From an uncultured Paracoccaceae bacterium (GTDB taxonomy: Bacteria; Pseudomonadota; Alphaproteobacteria; Rhodobacterales; Rhodobacteraceae), in contig CANMWG010000003.1 in assembly GCA_947501555.1 (NCBI GenBank), forward strand, positions 124,001 to 188,000: a DNA stretch of 64,000 nucleotides, read 5' to 3'. The notes under the pieces are model-generated. The model was not told the DNA's origin. It made no database searches and saw only the letters and a list, made by a program, of their open reading frames with translations. A program made the translations under genes and the position numbers. Position 1 is the stretch's first letter. Each line of letters opens with the position of its first letter. Of the stretch, positions 63,235 through 64,000 are shown piece by piece.

Positions 63235-63291
63235 GCCTGTCCCCTACGGGAAGGCTAAACAATTGTTATCGCTTGATAAAGGATGACCTAA
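63235..63291 (+). promoter_or_regulatory. ROSE-like RNA thermometer in the hsp20 leader
   Basis: The leader has a hairpin (GCCT 63235-63238 / AGGC 63252-63255 with inner CCC/GGG). The ribosome site AAGGA (63279-63283) is preceded by UCGCU (63269-63273), which matches the U-Y-G-C-U element that masks AGGA in ROSE thermometers of alphaproteobacterial small heat-shock genes. Structure not computed; an alternative TTATC/GATAA stem competes. Confidence 0.4.
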
Positions 63292-63759
63292 ATGCGTAAT
63301 TTTGATCTGACACCCCTCTACCGTGCCACCGTTGGCTTTGACCAAATTGCTGATCTTATGGATCGCGCCCTAGCCAGTGACGTCGGCCAGAATACCTATC
63401 CCCCTTACAACATCGAAAAGACAGCAGATGATGCTTGGCGCATTGCCATTGCCGTTGCAGGCTTCTCGGAAAATGATCTGTCTATCGAGATGAAAGATCG
63501 CGCGCTTCTTGTCACCGCCCGCAAGGCCGAAGACAAAACCGAGCGGAACTATCTGCATCGCGGTATCGCGACCCGCGCGTTTGAACGACGTTTCCAGCTG
63601 GCGGACCATGTCAAAGTGACCGGTGCGACCCATGAAAACGGCATGCTGAACATCGATCTGGTGCGTGAAGTACCTGAGGCGTTGAAACCCCGCCGGATTG
63701 AAATCGCCTCCAGTGGCAGGGCTGATGCCAATCTGGTCGATGCAAAGTCCGTTAACTAA
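63292..63759 (+). CDS. Hsp20 family small heat-shock protein
   Basis: A 155-residue small heat-shock protein of the IbpA class: MRNFDLTPLYRATVGFDQIADLMD at the N-terminus, then the alpha-crystallin domain (YPPYNIEKTADDAWRIAIAVAGFSENDLSIEMKDRALLVTARK ... YLHRGIATRAFERRFQLADHVKV..ATHENGMLNIDLVREVPEALKPRRIEI) with the I-x-I-like RIEI tail. It holds unfolding proteins for refolding. It has a heat-shock-type promoter and thermometer-like leader. Confidence 0.93.
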   Translation: MRNFDLTPLYRATVGFDQIADLMDRALASDVGQNTYPPYNIEKTADDAWRIAIAVAGFSENDLSIEMKDRALLVTARKAEDKTERNYLHRGIATRAFERRFQLADHVKVTGATHENGMLNIDLVREVPEALKPRRIEIASSGRADANLVDAKSVN

Positions 63760-63769
63760 AGCAATTGAT

Positions 63770-63792
63770 GGGCCCCCGCTTTGTGGGGGTCC
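63770..63792. terminator. Bidirectional terminator after hsp20
   Basis: GGGCCCCC (63770-63777) pairs with GGGGGTCC (63785-63792, one G-U pair) around a seven-base loop, followed by ACTTT. It lies between the convergent hsp20 and the partial gene ending at 63796. Confidence 0.75.
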
Positions 63793-63795
63793 ACT

Positions 63796-64000
63796 TTAAA
63801 TGCGGCAACGATTGTCTGGCACAATATCGATGGCTTGCCCCGGAAACGCGACGCGGAGGCCGGGGAAATCGATGATGAAGCCACCGTTTGTCCAACTCCA
63901 GCTGCCATCCCCAAATTCGAGACTAAACGCGTCGCAAGATCGACCGAGATACAGCGCGTCCCCCACGTCAATCGGGATCGCTTCCGTTTCATCAACAATC
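63796..64000 (-). CDS. Hypothetical protein, C-terminal part (start outside window)
   Basis: The minus strand is open from the window edge to a TAA at 63796-63798, giving 67 residues: IVDETEAIPIDVGDALYLGR then SCDAFSLEFGDGSWSWTNGG, FIIDFPGLRVAFPGQAIDIV and PDNRCRI. It is a beta-rich fragment with two cysteines, resembling the end of a small secreted protein. No family is recognised. Confidence 0.5.
   Translation of the reverse strand, partial: IVDETEAIPIDVGDALYLGRSCDAFSLEFGDGSWSWTNGGFIIDFPGLRVAFPGQAIDIVPDNRCRI

Overview
The window looks like a chromosomal segment of a marine Rhodobacteraceae (roseobacter-group) alphaproteobacterium. The grounds are the dnaX-ybaB-recR cluster, a DUF1013/TrcR-type cell-cycle regulator, a MoxR-DUF58-DUF4159 operon, glcDEF, an Hsp20 gene behind an alphaproteobacterial-style leader, and many small Rhodobacteraceae-type secreted or membrane proteins. 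Assignment below family level is not possible from this sequence alone.

Left arm (1-16.6 kb): a partial secreted protein; rsgA behind two short upstream reading frames; a phosphatase/ankyrin pair; a secreted phytase-like esterase; DUF202; dnaX-membrane protein-ybaB-recR, with stacked palindromes before recR; a two-gene envelope operon; trcR; a secreted RNase T2; a lipoprotein; an alpha/beta hydrolase; and a succinate-semialdehyde-type dehydrogenase (gabD-like) whose 3' end is an integration site.

Integrated island (about 16.61-34.10 kb, about 17.5 kb): it is bounded by a direct repeat made from the last codons of gabD. A tyrosine recombinase gene lies at the right end, and the same pair of TTATTGGGACA / CACTATTGGGACA sites, at identical spacing, sits just inside each end. 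It carries a divergent cI/cro-like switch with two ATGCA-N5-TGCAT operators; a secreted cargo operon (polysaccharide-lyase-like lipoprotein and a cysteine-rich exported protein); a 55-residue ribbon-helix-helix-like gene; a possible replication protein next to iteron-like repeats; a serine recombinase; a two-gene candidate defence system (metallophosphoesterase fused to a degenerate STAND/NACHT-like ATPase, then an HNH-type protein); and a compact RNA-repair operon, hen1-rlaP-HEAT-pnkp, whose reading frames all overlap. The repair operon is itself flanked by a second pair of about 35-bp direct repeats.

Immediately beyond the right end of the island (34.3-36.3 kb) lies a second, unrelated RNA-repair pair: an RNA ligase and an HD-phosphohydrolase/P-loop-kinase fusion. 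Two RNA end-healing and sealing systems therefore abut across an island junction, one apparently resident and one imported together with a likely anti-phage module. This is the most notable part of the window.

Right arm (36.3-64 kb): a GNAT gene and a RidA-like fragment; an ECF sigma factor translationally coupled to a membrane-anchored VWA protein; trmL; a secreted protein; a serine hydrolase; a WYL regulator with a VOC protein; GNAT plus hydroxypyruvate isomerase; a beta-barrel protein; DUF1285; the MoxR-DUF58-DUF4159-VWA/GATase operon; an exonuclease-endonuclease-phosphatase lipoprotein; several small membrane proteins; glycolate oxidase glcDEF behind a GntR-like inverted repeat; a trypsin-like protease; and Hsp20 with a RpoH-like promoter and a ROSE-like leader. 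No rRNA, tRNA or CRISPR array was found.
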